Below are positions 8,515-17,062 of a stretch of 48,787 nucleotides of DNA, one piece after another (the first letter of the stretch is position 1; each line of letters opens with the position of its first letter). Source of the DNA: Ga0077527 sp038316355 (GTDB lineage Bacteria; Pseudomonadota; Gammaproteobacteria; Burkholderiales; SG8-41); contig JBBQAO010000021.1 in NCBI GenBank assembly GCA_038316355.1, positions 1-48,787 of the forward strand, written 5' to 3'. The notes below the pieces were generated by a model. That model worked only from the letters and a program-made list of their open reading frames with translations, was not told the DNA's origin and did no database searches. A program made the translations under genes and the position numbers.

Positions 8515-8538
8515 ACAGAACACATCGCGGAGCGCCTC

Positions 8539-8868
8539 ATGTCGACTTCCTGGATATTGCTGCTGATTGCCGGCCTGTTCGAAGTGGTCTGGGCCATCGG
8601 CCTCAAATACACCGAGGGCTTCAGCAAACTCGTGCCCAGCGTGGTCACCATCGCCGCAATGATCACCAGCGTCTGGCTGCTGGCACAGGCATTGAAGGGC
8701 ATCCCCGTCGGCACCGGTTACGCGGTATGGACGGGCATCGGCGCCGTGGGCACCGCGATTCTCGGCATCGCGCTGTTTGGTGAGGCCGCAAGCGTGGCAC
8801 GTATCGCCTGCATCGGACTGATCGTCGCCGGTATTTTCGGACTGAAGCTGGTTTCTGCCGGGCATTGA
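8539..8868 (+). CDS. sugE: SMR-family exporter of SugE/Gdx type (109 aa)
   Basis: This is a small multidrug-resistance transporter with four hydrophobic helices in 109 residues, the usual length. The key Glu in helix 1 is present in LFEVVWAIGLKYTEGF (Glu13), and the WLLAQALKGIPVGTGYAVWTG stretch (in two parts) fits the SugE/Gdx branch, whose characterised members exchange guanidinium for protons across the inner membrane. Only 24 nt separate it from the CoA-transferase, so the two genes are probably co-transcribed and there is no room for a guanidine riboswitch of its own. The functional link to the CoA-transferase is unclear. It converges with the glutathione transferase gene at a 21-nt spacing. 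Confidence 0.88.
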   Translation: MSTSWILLLIAGLFEVVWAIGLKYTEGFSKLVPSVVTIAAMITSVWLLAQALKGIPVGTGYAVWTGIGAVGTAILGIALFGEAASVARIACIGLIVAGIFGLKLVSAGH

Positions 8869-8889
8869 CCAGCCGAGCCGGCGCAAAAC

Positions 8890-9516
8890 TCAGCCCGGGG
8901 CCTGTTCTGCCGCGAGCACTCTCTGCACCGCCGGGCGGGCTGCGATGCGCGCAAAGTGATCCCGCACCTTCGGAAATCGCGCGATGTCGACACGGTCGCC
9001 GTCGAGCCAGCGGGCTATGGTAAAAAGATAAGGGTCGCAGACGGTATACCGCGCCCCCATGACCCAGGGCCCGGCGAGCATCTCGCGTTCGATCAGATCA
9101 AAACACGCGGTCATCGTCGCCGGCACCTTGCGCTGCATATCCTCGTGCGAAGACGTTTCATCGGCCCAGCGTTTGCCACGCCGTCCATGGGCATGCGCGA
9201 CGTGCACGGTCGAACACAAGTAACTGTTGAAAGCCTGCATCGATGCCAATTCGAATGGATTGTCGAGCGGTGCCAACTGCGCCTGTGGGTGGATCTGCGC
9301 AAGGTAGAGCAGGATCGCCGGGGTTTCAGTCAGCACGCCATGGTCGGTGACCAGCGCCGGCACCCGCCCCTTGGGATTGACCGCCAGGTATTCCGGATTG
9401 TTCTGGTCGCCTCCGCTGAAATCGAGGCGCACGGTGTCATAACGCGCTCCGGCCTCCTCCAGCGTGATGTGCGAAGCAAGGGCGCAGGTATTCAGGGCAT
9501 AAAAAAGCCGCAGCAT
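8890..9516 (-). CDS. Glutathione S-transferase family protein, beta-like (208 aa)
   Basis: A thioredoxin-like N-terminal domain begins MLRLFYALNTCALASHI. Cys11 sits where bacterial beta-class GSTs keep their catalytic Cys. NPKGRVPALVTDHGVLTETPAILLYLA is the conserved cis-Pro and glutathione gamma-Glu binding segment (split here by the loop Asp-His-Gly). An all-helical C-terminal domain follows, with the N-capping motif as YTVCDPYLFTIARWL. AAGGAC seven bases upstream supports the ATG at 9516 rather than an in-frame codon 63 nt earlier. The gene appears monocistronic. It probably conjugates or reduces electrophiles in the cytoplasm; the substrate is unknown. Confidence 0.9.
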   Translation of the reverse strand: MLRLFYALNTCALASHITLEEAGARYDTVRLDFSGGDQNNPEYLAVNPKGRVPALVTDHGVLTETPAILLYLAQIHPQAQLAPLDNPFELASMQAFNSYLCSTVHVAHAHGRRGKRWADETSSHEDMQRKVPATMTACFDLIEREMLAGPWVMGARYTVCDPYLFTIARWLDGDRVDIARFPKVRDHFARIAARPAVQRVLAAEQAPG

Positions 9517-9659
9517 GGTGCTGTCCTTTGGATGCGGATGGTTACAGGGAATATGCCGCAGCCCGCCTGCACTCCGCAATCACTTATTTTGGAACAGTCG
9601 CTGTCCGGCGGGACGGCGGCGCTTTGAATAAATGAGCCAGTCAGGATTTTTGTGTGTGA

Positions 9660-9917
9660 GGCAACCACCGCATCGGCAGGAGCGCCAAAACGGTGCTCAC
9701 CGACGACGGACTGGTCCTAATCGAGGTGCCGCGAGACCGGGCAGGAGAGTTCGAACCCAAGCTGACCGGCAAGCACGAACAGCGCTTTACCGGGCTTGAC
9801 GACAAGATCATCGCCATGTGCGCCCGCGGCATGACGGTGCGCGAGATAAAGGCGTTTATGGCTGAGATCTACGCTACCGAGGCGGGCCCGGACTTCATCA
9901 GCGGAGTGACAGACGCG
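9660..9917 (+). pseudogene. IS256/mutator-family transposase fragment
   Basis: An internal fragment of about 86 residues has no proper start. It reads GNHRIGRSAKTVLTDDG, then EVPRDRAGEFEPKL, then RFTGLDDKIIAMCARGMT and VREIKAFMAEIYAT, ending at FISGVTDA. This matches the segment of IS256-type transposases just before the first catalytic Asp region. A stop codon at 9657 precedes it, and after VTDA the frame changes to unrelated sequence and stops at 9965. No inverted repeats or remaining transposase are seen nearby, so it is a dead relic. The rest of the 9517-10103 gap (about 590 nt) holds nothing else I can recognise. Confidence 0.85.
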
Positions 9918-10103
9918 GCAATCTATACGCACAAGCAGCTGGGTGCGAGTTGCAGGTCAAGCTAATCCTCCAGAAAACTGTTTGAAATCCGGCCACTACG
10001 TAACAACTGTTGGTGTATCCGTACAATGTTCAAGAAAACGAGGGGACTTCAATCAAATTGGGGCAACTCACTTCGACACCTTTCGGTAACTTTGAATTTT
10101 TGA

Positions 10104-11816
10104 TCAAACCCCCAGCGCATAACACGGCCGGCGCGGATCTGCGGCACCTTCCAGCAAGCCATTGTCCGCGTTGACGCGCACCGCACACACTGCGCCGGCG
10201 CGCCATTCGAACTCTCTCCACGGCGCAACCGTATGACCGAGTTTCGTGAGTTGCGCAAGCACGGCCGGGTCAAAACGCGACTCAAGATTGAGCCGCCCTG
10301 GATGATAGGCGTGCGGCTCTGACGAACCCGGAAAGCTGTACGTCGCAAAGCGCGGCGCCTCAACCGCCGCCTGCGGTTCCATGCCGAAGACGACAATGTT
10401 CAGGAACACCTGCGTCATCGCCTGCGGCTGGATGTCATTGCCGGGTGAGCCGAAAGGCATCAGCAGTTTGCCGTCCTTCAGTGCCAGCGCCGGGTTGGGT
10501 GTCAGCCGCGGTCGTTTGCCTGGCGCCATCACCGCCGGATGCGCGGGATCGGTCCAGGACTGCGAACCACGTGACGACGGGCACAGGCCCGTGCCCGGGA
10601 TCACCGGCATCGCGCTTGAGCCGTCACTGGGCGTGGCTGAAAATGCATTGCCGTGACGGTCAACCACGCACACGTACGAGGTATCCGGCGGCGGGTCGGG
10701 TTCGCCGGGCGTGGCCGGGGGCAGGCCGGCATCGTGCCCGTAGCCGGCAATTTTGCCTGCATCGGGCATGCCCGGCGCAGCGGTGTCACTGCGAATCTGT
10801 TGGCGGCGCTCGTCAGCGTAAGCCTGCGAGGTCAGGATGTCGATCGGTACCTTGACGAACTTCGGGTCGCCGTAATAACGGTGGCGGTCGGCAAACGACA
10901 GCTTCAGCGCTTCGACGATGGTATGCACGTACTGCGGCGAATTGTGACCCATTGCTTTCAGGTCGAAGCCACCGAGCAGATTCAGCGTTTGAGGCAGCAC
11001 CGGCCCTTGCGACCACGGACCACAGGCGTAGAGGTCAATTCCGTGAAACCGTGTAAGCAGCGGATCTTCAAAACTGACTTCGTATTGAGCCAGATCCTCA
11101 GCAGTGACCCAGCCTTCGTTTTCCCGGTGATATTGCGCGATCTTCTGTGCGATGTCGCCTTTGTAAAACGCATTGCGCGCCGCGCGCAGACCGGCGACCC
11201 GGCCCTTGCCGGCATGCGCAGCCTCCTCATCGATCATGTACTGCAGCGTCGCCGCCAGCTCGCTCTGCACAAAACGCTCGCCTACCCGTGGCGCCCGCCC
11301 CTGCGGCATGAACACCGCCATACTCGATGGCCAACGGCGATAACTCTCAGCGTTATCTGCAATGTAATCAGCCATGAACGCGTGCATCGCAAAACCGTCG
11401 CGCGCGAGGCGCGTCGCCTCTGCGGCGACCTCGCCGAAACTCATGCTGCCGTAACGTTCCAGCGCCGCAATCCACGATGCCGGTGCTGCAGGCATCACCG
11501 TGCGCAGAATGCCTGGCGGCATCTTGCCGCCATGTTTCTTGTGGAAGAACTCCAGCGATGCGGCCTTGGGCCAGGTGCCGAGGCCATCGATGTTGACGAC
11601 CTGACGTTTATCGGCGAGGTAGAGCATTATCGGCGCCACACCGGCAAAATTGACGCGATCGGTCTGCAATATTCCCAGCGCAATTCCCGCAGCGACCCCT
11701 GCGTCGATGGCGTTGCCGCCGGCCTCAAGTATGCGAAAACCGGCATGTGTCGCCGAATAATGGCCCGCCGAGATCATGTGGCTCTCGCCGGTAATGGTAG
11801 GGCGGTAGGCAGGCAT
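10104..11816 (-). CDS. Gamma-glutamyltransferase-family hydrolase, copy 1 (570 aa)
   Basis: This is an N-terminal-nucleophile hydrolase of the GGT family, which self-cleaves and then hydrolyses or transfers gamma-glutamyl or similar acyl groups. The large-subunit signature EAGGNAIDAGVAAGIALG lies at 31-48, and the predicted cleavage site and nucleophile is Thr379 in PDTSYVCVVDRHGNAFSA. The small subunit carries GTGLCPSSRGSQSW and MPFGSPGND. No convincing signal peptide is visible at the chosen start, so it may act in the cytoplasm. GGAG eight bases upstream fixes the ATG at 11816, and the second copy at 19403-21121 aligns from its first residue. It is the last gene of the nine-gene operon, 17 nt after the HcnB-like subunit. 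Confidence 0.88.
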   Translation of the reverse strand: MPAYRPTITGESHMISAGHYSATHAGFRILEAGGNAIDAGVAAGIALGILQTDRVNFAGVAPIMLYLADKRQVVNIDGLGTWPKAASLEFFHKKHGGKMPPGILRTVMPAAPASWIAALERYGSMSFGEVAAEATRLARDGFAMHAFMADYIADNAESYRRWPSSMAVFMPQGRAPRVGERFVQSELAATLQYMIDEEAAHAGKGRVAGLRAARNAFYKGDIAQKIAQYHRENEGWVTAEDLAQYEVSFEDPLLTRFHGIDLYACGPWSQGPVLPQTLNLLGGFDLKAMGHNSPQYVHTIVEALKLSFADRHRYYGDPKFVKVPIDILTSQAYADERRQQIRSDTAAPGMPDAGKIAGYGHDAGLPPATPGEPDPPPDTSYVCVVDRHGNAFSATPSDGSSAMPVIPGTGLCPSSRGSQSWTDPAHPAVMAPGKRPRLTPNPALALKDGKLLMPFGSPGNDIQPQAMTQVFLNIVVFGMEPQAAVEAPRFATYSFPGSSEPHAYHPGRLNLESRFDPAVLAQLTKLGHTVAPWREFEWRAGAVCAVRVNADNGLLEGAADPRRPCYALGV

Positions 11817-11833
11817 GTTATTGCTCCAATAAA

Positions 11834-13249
11834 TTACATGTGAACAGCATCTTCGCGGGTCGGCACATCCAGCGCCGCCATGTCGCCCAGCGTGACCGGC
11901 TTGACTGGTGCGCGTATCCGGTAATAACCCACCGCTGCCGGTGAAACACCCTGCGTCTCGGCGATCAACTCGACGGCCGTCAACCCGCACAAGCGGCCCT
12001 GGCACGGACCCATGCCGCAGCGCATGAAGGACTTCAGCTGATTCGGTCCTGGACAGTTGTGTGCCTGCACTACTCGGCGCATGTCGCCGGCGCTAACTTC
12101 CTCACAGCGACAGACTACGGTATCCGCATCCGGCGGCGCTACCCAGCGCTGCGCCGGTCGATAGAGGTGATCGAGAAATGGCCGCGCGGCACGATGCCGC
12201 GCGAGCAGCTTGCGTGCATCGGCGCTCAGGTTTGCGGCTGCCGGCGCGTCAATGCGTCCGAGGTCTGCAGCCACTGCCAGCCCCGCTACTGTCCCCATCG
12301 CTGCTGCACCCGCGGCGCCAACGATGCCGCCGGCGTCACCCGCAACGGACAGCACAGCGCTGGAACTGCGGCCGCAGTCGTCCAGCGTCGGGCGAAAACA
12401 TCTCTGCAGGTCATCCCATTGATGGCGGATATCGGTGGACAAGGCAAGGTTGCCGTTGGGTACCACGCCCTGGTGCAGAAACACCAGGTCCACCGGCTCC
12501 CGGCCAATTCGCCCGCCTGACTCGAATTCGATCTCGCACGCGCGCCCCTGCCCGTGGATGGCCAGCCGTGTCACCCCGCGATGCAGTGGTACACCGGCAG
12601 CGCGTATTTCGCGCAGCAAGCCCAGTCCCTTGAACAGGTAAGCAGGCAGCCCCAGCATGCCCGGCAGATGAGGCAAGGCAGCCCAAGGGTTAAAGGCGGT
12701 TTCAAACACTGCAGTCGGGCGCACGCCGGCACGTATCAGTTGCGCTGCCAGCAGCAGCAGCAGCGGCCCGCAGCCAGCAAGCACAAAACGGCCATCAGGC
12801 GCGAGACCGCTGGCCTTGAGCAAGGTCTGCCCGGCGCCACAACTGAGCACCCCGGGGAGGGTCCAGCCGGGTATCGGCAACGGCCTTTCCATCGCACCAG
12901 TGGCAATGAGGATTTTTTGCGCATGAACCACGCCTGCTGCCGCATCGCGGCGGTAGCAGACCCGGCCGTCATGCCCAAGCTGCCACACCTGCGACAGCGG
13001 CAGATAGTCCACCGTCGCAGCGCGAAAGCGACGCACCAATTCAAGGCCGGCGGCATAGTCCGCCCCCAGCCAGCCGAGTTGTGCCTTACGCGTGGCAGAA
13101 ACAGCTTCGATGTTGCGATAGATCTGTCCGCCGGGTGCCGGCTGCTCATCAAACACCACCACTTTGAGTCCGGCGCCTGCGGCGCTGATCGCCGCCGACA
13201 GACCCGCGGGGCCGGCGCCTATGATTGCGAGATCATATTGCAGGCTCAA
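11834..13249 (-). CDS. FAD/NAD(P)-dependent oxidoreductase, HcnB / opine-oxidase alpha-like subunit (471 aa)
   Basis: This is the large flavoprotein subunit of a heterotrimeric amino or imino acid dehydrogenase (the HcnABC, opine oxidase and D-hydroxyproline dehydrogenase group). The N-terminal FAD motif is IIGAGPAGLSAA (from about residue 9). A second nucleotide-binding segment is FVLAGCGPLLLLLAAQL, and the C-terminal BFD-like domain has Cys380, Cys382, Cys411 and Cys416 as CRC and CGMGPC for a [2Fe-2S] cluster. The start is probably TTG at 13249, whose bases overlap the TGA of the preceding ferredoxin-like gene, which indicates translational coupling. A longer open reading upstream would overlap that gene completely and has no signal of its own. 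Confidence 0.87.
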   Translation of the reverse strand: MSLQYDLAIIGAGPAGLSAAISAAGAGLKVVVFDEQPAPGGQIYRNIEAVSATRKAQLGWLGADYAAGLELVRRFRAATVDYLPLSQVWQLGHDGRVCYRRDAAAGVVHAQKILIATGAMERPLPIPGWTLPGVLSCGAGQTLLKASGLAPDGRFVLAGCGPLLLLLAAQLIRAGVRPTAVFETAFNPWAALPHLPGMLGLPAYLFKGLGLLREIRAAGVPLHRGVTRLAIHGQGRACEIEFESGGRIGREPVDLVFLHQGVVPNGNLALSTDIRHQWDDLQRCFRPTLDDCGRSSSAVLSVAGDAGGIVGAAGAAAMGTVAGLAVAADLGRIDAPAAANLSADARKLLARHRAARPFLDHLYRPAQRWVAPPDADTVVCRCEEVSAGDMRRVVQAHNCPGPNQLKSFMRCGMGPCQGRLCGLTAVELIAETQGVSPAAVGYYRIRAPVKPVTLGDMAALDVPTREDAVHM

Positions 13250-13542
13250 TTGCGTATCCCCGGCCGGCCGAGTTGCGGATTGATGCGCATGCCTTCGCTT
13301 ACGATCACCAGGCAGCCCTGCTGGTTCGGCTCGCCGTCGATTTCCATCAGGCATTCAAAACACACGCCCATCATGCAGTACGGCGCACGGCCGGAGCCAC
13401 TGATCGCCGTGGTCCGCGTCACGCCGCCGCCGTGGAGCAGCATCGCTGCGGCGGCGCTGCAGCCCGGGGGCACAGCCACGCTGCGGCCGTTAATGACCAC
13501 GCTGACCGTGGCCCTGTCAGCGTCAGGCAGCAGCTTGAACAT
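13246..13542 (-). CDS. (2Fe-2S)-binding subunit, HcnA / opine-oxidase gamma-like (98 aa)
   Basis: This is a small ferredoxin-like subunit. Cys56, Cys61, Cys64 and Cys77 (YCMMGVCFECLMEIDG then GCLVIV) provide the plant-type [2Fe-2S] ligands, and the N-terminal beta strands TVSVVINGRSVAVPPG are standard. AGGA seven bases before the ATG at 13542 decides the start. It overlaps the upstream flavoprotein gene by 20 nt and the downstream HcnB-like gene by 4 nt, so the three subunits are translationally coupled in the order HcnC-like, HcnA-like, HcnB-like. It should relay electrons between the flavin subunits of the complex. Confidence 0.88.
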   Translation of the reverse strand: MFKLLPDADRATVSVVINGRSVAVPPGCSAAAAMLLHGGGVTRTTAISGSGRAPYCMMGVCFECLMEIDGEPNQQGCLVIVSEGMRINPQLGRPGIRN

Positions 13543-14638
13543 CGAATCGTCCTGTCGAAAAACGCGCCAACTCCGGCGGCAGGGCACCGTCAGCCACATA
13601 ACGCGCGTAGTGCCGCGCATGAGCTGCAGCGAGCGTGACGCCACTGTGGCAGGTACAGACAAAGGCGCCGGGGAACTGCGCTGACTGCTCGTAGATCGGC
13701 AGGCCGTCAGGTGACATCACGCGCAGCGCTCCCCAACTGCGCACGATGCGCGCATGGCGCAGAAAGGGAAAAGTCTTTACTGCGCGCTGCGCCAGCGTGC
13801 GCACGATTTCAGGTGAAGTCGTGTCATCAAACCCGCTCTCCTCGCGTGATTCACCAATCATGATCGTGCCTTCCACAGTTTGACGGATCATCAGCGTCGG
13901 CATCGGCAACACCGGCTGCATGCGTTCAGTGACGATGATCTGGCCGCGCACCGGTCGCACCGCGACATTCATTCCCAGCAGCGCACCCAGTGCCTGGTTT
14001 CCAAGCCCGGCAGCGAGCACCAGGCGCGGTGCGGAGAAGGAACCCCCGCCGGCGTTTACAGTGAAACTGTGCGCGGCGGCATCAATGGCCGACACCTGCG
14101 CATTGGGCACGTAGAGCCCGCCGTTCTGCAGCATCGCCGCGTGCAGGGCGCGCAGCGTGTAGAGCGGATTGGCGTGGCCGTCGTACGGGGTATACGAGGC
14201 ACCCGCGACCTCGGGCCCGATGACCGGGATCAGCTGCTTCAATTTTGCCGGTTCGAGCATCTCGTATTCGAACCGGGTCTCGCCGGCTTCGAGGTGCAGC
14301 TGCGCCATACGCTGGCTCCTGCGTTCAAGCTCGTCATCATTGAGGCAGATAGTCACTCCACCCGGCCGCTCGTGGCCGCTGGCAACACCGGTCTCGCGCA
14401 GCAGCTCATCGGAAAAGTCCGCCCATTCATCCGCCGAGCGTCGCGTCCAGCGCTGGTACTCCGGCACGCCGAAACCCTTGCTCTGCACCCAGACCAGGCC
14501 AAAGTTCCCGCGCGAGGCGCGGTGCGCAATGTCGCCTTCGTCGAGCACCACCGGGCGCTTGCCGAGCCGGGTCAGACCGTAAGCCACAGCGGTCCCGACC
14601 AGGCCGCCGCCAATCACGATTGCATCATAATCCGCCAC
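13523..14638 (-). CDS. FAD-dependent oxidoreductase, HcnC / DadA-like subunit (371 aa)
   Basis: This is a D-amino-acid-oxidase-fold flavoprotein with the FAD motif VIGGGLVGTAVAYGL (from residue 8) and an ADP-ribose-contacting acidic residue in VVLDEGD. The substrate domain is about 90-230, and the C-terminal flavin segment contains GALRVMSPDGLPIYE and CHSGVTLAAAHA. It resembles HcnC, the opine oxidase beta subunit and glycine/sarcosine oxidases, which oxidise the C-N bond of a secondary amine or amino acid. Its 3' end overlaps the ferredoxin subunit gene. It lies 19 nt downstream of a Bug gene. It is probably the catalytic subunit of the three-gene dehydrogenase; the substrate is not determined. 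Confidence 0.88.
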   Translation of the reverse strand: MADYDAIVIGGGLVGTAVAYGLTRLGKRPVVLDEGDIAHRASRGNFGLVWVQSKGFGVPEYQRWTRRSADEWADFSDELLRETGVASGHERPGGVTICLNDDELERRSQRMAQLHLEAGETRFEYEMLEPAKLKQLIPVIGPEVAGASYTPYDGHANPLYTLRALHAAMLQNGGLYVPNAQVSAIDAAAHSFTVNAGGGSFSAPRLVLAAGLGNQALGALLGMNVAVRPVRGQIIVTERMQPVLPMPTLMIRQTVEGTIMIGESREESGFDDTTSPEIVRTLAQRAVKTFPFLRHARIVRSWGALRVMSPDGLPIYEQSAQFPGAFVCTCHSGVTLAAAHARHYARYVADGALPPELARFSTGRFDVQAAA

Positions 14639-14657
14639 GTTGCTGATTCCGCTGCGC

Positions 14658-15638
14658 TCAGTTCGATTTCATGCCTGCGGCCTTGACCACTTTGCCCCAG
14701 CGATCATATTCGCCTTGCATTTTTTCTGACAACTGCTGCAGCGTCAGCCAGTCCGGGTCCATGCCCAGCGAAATCAGTTTCGCCTGGATCGCTGCATCGT
14801 TCACCACGCGCTGCGACATCTGGTGCAGCCGCTCGATGATCGGGCGCGGCGTGGCGGCCGGCGCGAGCACCGCGTACCATGAACTGACGTCGTAGCCTGG
14901 CACCGTTTCGGCAATCGACGGCACTTCAGGCAACAGTGGTGCGCGCTTGGCACTGCTCACCGCCAGCAGGCGCACCTGTTTCTGCTTGATGAATGGCAAT
15001 CCCGACGAGAGACCGGAAATCAGCATTTCGATCTCGCCGCTGACGAGTCCGATCAACGCCGGACCGGCGCCCTTGTACGGCACATGCACGATCTGGATGC
15101 CAGTCATCATTTTCAGCAATTCGCCCGACAGGTGCGACGTGGCACCGGCGCCAGACGAGCCAAAATTGATCTTACCCGGCCGCGCTTTGGCCAGCGCCAG
15201 CAACTCCTTCACCGAAGCCACAGCCAGTGGCGAATGCACCATCAAGCCCAACGGACTATTGCCGATCAGCGCCACCGGCACCATATCCTTGCGCGCGTTG
15301 TAGGACAGTTTGATCAGATGGGGCGCAATCGCCAGCGTGCCGTTGGCAGCAATCATCAGTGTGTAACCGTCGGCCGGCGCGCGTGCCGTGATCTCGCCGG
15401 CAACGCTGCCGCCAGCACCCTGACGATTGTCGACCACCGCCTGCTGGCCCATGACTTCGGACAGCCGTGAGGCGTAAACCCTGGCCGCAACATCAGTCGG
15501 GCCACCGGCCGCCTGCGCCACGATCATCCGTACCGGACGCGACGGATAGGTGCTCTCAGCCGCTTTCTGTGCCAGCGCTGCCGTAGCGGCGGACAACAAC
15601 AGACACAGGGCAAGGCAACGAAGGGATAGCGAGGTCAT
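14658..15638 (-). CDS. Bug-family TTT substrate-binding protein (326 aa)
   Basis: This is a periplasmic receptor with a leucine-rich signal peptide (MTSLSLRCLALCLLLSAATAALAQ) and mature start YPSRPVRMIVAQAAGGPTD. The usual Pro-Gly-Gly loop is replaced by Gln-Ala-Ala-Gly-Gly, a change shared with the receptor at 44343-45347. DNRQGAGGSVAGEITAR, APADGYT and VHVPYKGAGPALIG are intact. The start codon overlaps the MmgE/PrpD stop by 4 nt (ATGA), so it is translationally coupled to that gene. Being inside the nine-gene operon, it probably imports the substrate or a relative of the substrate oxidised by the HcnABC-like enzyme. Confidence 0.92.
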   Translation of the reverse strand: MTSLSLRCLALCLLLSAATAALAQKAAESTYPSRPVRMIVAQAAGGPTDVAARVYASRLSEVMGQQAVVDNRQGAGGSVAGEITARAPADGYTLMIAANGTLAIAPHLIKLSYNARKDMVPVALIGNSPLGLMVHSPLAVASVKELLALAKARPGKINFGSSGAGATSHLSGELLKMMTGIQIVHVPYKGAGPALIGLVSGEIEMLISGLSSGLPFIKQKQVRLLAVSSAKRAPLLPEVPSIAETVPGYDVSSWYAVLAPAATPRPIIERLHQMSQRVVNDAAIQAKLISLGMDPDWLTLQQLSEKMQGEYDRWGKVVKAAGMKSN

Positions 15639-17044
15639 GTCATAACTCCTTGTTTTAAATCATTTTTTTCAGGTTTCTCCAGCGCCTGCAGCAGTCGCGT
15701 AAGCTCTTTCAGAGTCACCACGTCAGTCAGCGCGTCCAGACATGCCGCAAGCGCAACTGTCTGCGGCACTGGTAACGCGCGAGCAGCGCATTCCAGGAAC
15801 TTCGCGCGCAATTGTGCGGGCGGGATCGGGTTGTCAGCAGTGCGGCCGAGTTGAATATCCACCCGCTCGCCCAGCACGGTGCCGTCTACCAGTGTGATCC
15901 GCACCTCAGCGCCGAAATGATTATCGGCAGCGAACTGTCCGGGACGGTGTGTCGCCGAGTGCACGCGCGCCATCAGGCGGCGCAGCGCCGGATCCTGCCA
16001 CGCGTCCCCTTCGAAATGTTCGACGCCTATGCGGCCATCGATCAGCGCGCGGCTGACGCAGTACTGCACGCTGAACTTGGCGTCGAGATTGCTGACAGGA
16101 TTCGGCCGGTCGGTGTGTGCGAGGCGCCTCGCCGGGGTCCAGGTCTCGACGCTCCGAATTCGATCTGGCGCAATGCGTCCACCCTGCGCGCGAACAATCT
16201 TCAGCACCGCATCGAGTGCGGCATGTGTCGCTGCGCAGCACGGGTACTGTTTGTAACCCGCGCCCGGCTGCAGAATCTGCAACGGTGAACTCCAGTGTTC
16301 GAGAATACGTCCGGCGGCATAATTTCCCCTGCCGTTATAGACTTCGAAAAATCCCTGCTTGTGTTCAAAAGCCTGCGCGCCTGCGGTATAACCCCCGCGC
16401 GCCAGCAGCATCGCAAACAGGCCGTTGCGCGCGCAATGCCCGACATGCATGGGCTTGGTCATGCTGCCGAAATTGGCCTTGATGCCGGACGCAAGCGACG
16501 TGCCTATGGCCAGCGCCGTCGCGGTCTGGTCCACGCTCAGGCGCAGCAGTTTCGCGCAGGCCCCGATTACCGCGAAAATGCCAAGCGTCGAAGTCGGATG
16601 CCAGCCTTTCTCATAATGATGGAAATTCAGCCCGAGTCCGATGCGCGTGCCGACCTCGAAGCCGGCGGTATGCGCGAGCACCAAGTCGCGACCTGAGGCA
16701 CCGAATGCATCTGCTGCGGCCAGCAGTGCAGGCACCATGGTCGCCGAGACATGGCCACCCATGGAATTGCTGCCATTGTCGAAATCCAGCGCATGGGCGG
16801 CTGTGCCGTTGATCAAGGCCGCATCGAGTGTGCCTGCGCGGCGTCCGGTTCCGGCAATGACGCAGGGGCCATCATTGCCCGCCACTGTTGCTGCCACTAT
16901 GGCGGCGGCGGGCTCGCGGCTTCCGGCAAGCATGCAGCCCAGCGTGTCTTCAATGGCGATGCGCGAAGCTTCGACCGCAGTTGCCGGCAGATCGTCGTAA
17001 TGCATCTCCGCCAGTTTTTCTGCCAATTGCCGTGCCAGACCCAT
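15635..17044 (-). CDS. MmgE/PrpD family protein (469 aa)
   Basis: This belongs to the MmgE/PrpD superfamily, which includes 2-methylcitrate dehydratase, cis-aconitate decarboxylase and many uncharacterised dehydratases or isomerases. The helical N-terminal domain carries IAIEDTLGCMLAG and NGTAAHALDFDNGS. The signature HPTSTLGIFAVIGACAKLL follows GWHPTS, and the segment GSMTKPMHVGHCARNG precedes the smaller lid domain (GYKQYPCCAATHAALDAV). Length is typical. It lies 18 nt after the DadA-like gene and overlaps the following Bug gene by 4 nt. In this operon it may dehydrate or isomerise the carbon skeleton produced by oxidation. Its reaction cannot be read from sequence. Confidence 0.88.
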   Translation of the reverse strand: MGLARQLAEKLAEMHYDDLPATAVEASRIAIEDTLGCMLAGSREPAAAIVAATVAGNDGPCVIAGTGRRAGTLDAALINGTAAHALDFDNGSNSMGGHVSATMVPALLAAADAFGASGRDLVLAHTAGFEVGTRIGLGLNFHHYEKGWHPTSTLGIFAVIGACAKLLRLSVDQTATALAIGTSLASGIKANFGSMTKPMHVGHCARNGLFAMLLARGGYTAGAQAFEHKQGFFEVYNGRGNYAAGRILEHWSSPLQILQPGAGYKQYPCCAATHAALDAVLKIVRAQGGRIAPDRIRSVETWTPARRLAHTDRPNPVSNLDAKFSVQYCVSRALIDGRIGVEHFEGDAWQDPALRRLMARVHSATHRPGQFAADNHFGAEVRITLVDGTVLGERVDIQLGRTADNPIPPAQLRAKFLECAARALPVPQTVALAACLDALTDVVTLKELTRLLQALEKPEKNDLKQGVMT

Positions 17045-17062
17045 GCGTGTGCTCTGCCTGTT

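Noticed and set aside
8515..8538. Possible guanidine riboswitch before the SMR gene
   Set aside because: The gap is only 24 nt and holds a simple ribosome site; no room for an aptamer.
10653..11843. Long plus-strand open frame (396 codons) opposite the GGT-like copy 1
   Set aside because: It has no family motifs and is Arg/His/Ala rich. It is the antisense of a well-supported gene in GC-rich DNA.
12554..13684. Plus-strand open frame of 376 codons opposite the HcnB-like gene
   Set aside because: Antisense of the HcnABC-like subunits, whose overlaps, Cys motifs and FAD motifs are clear.
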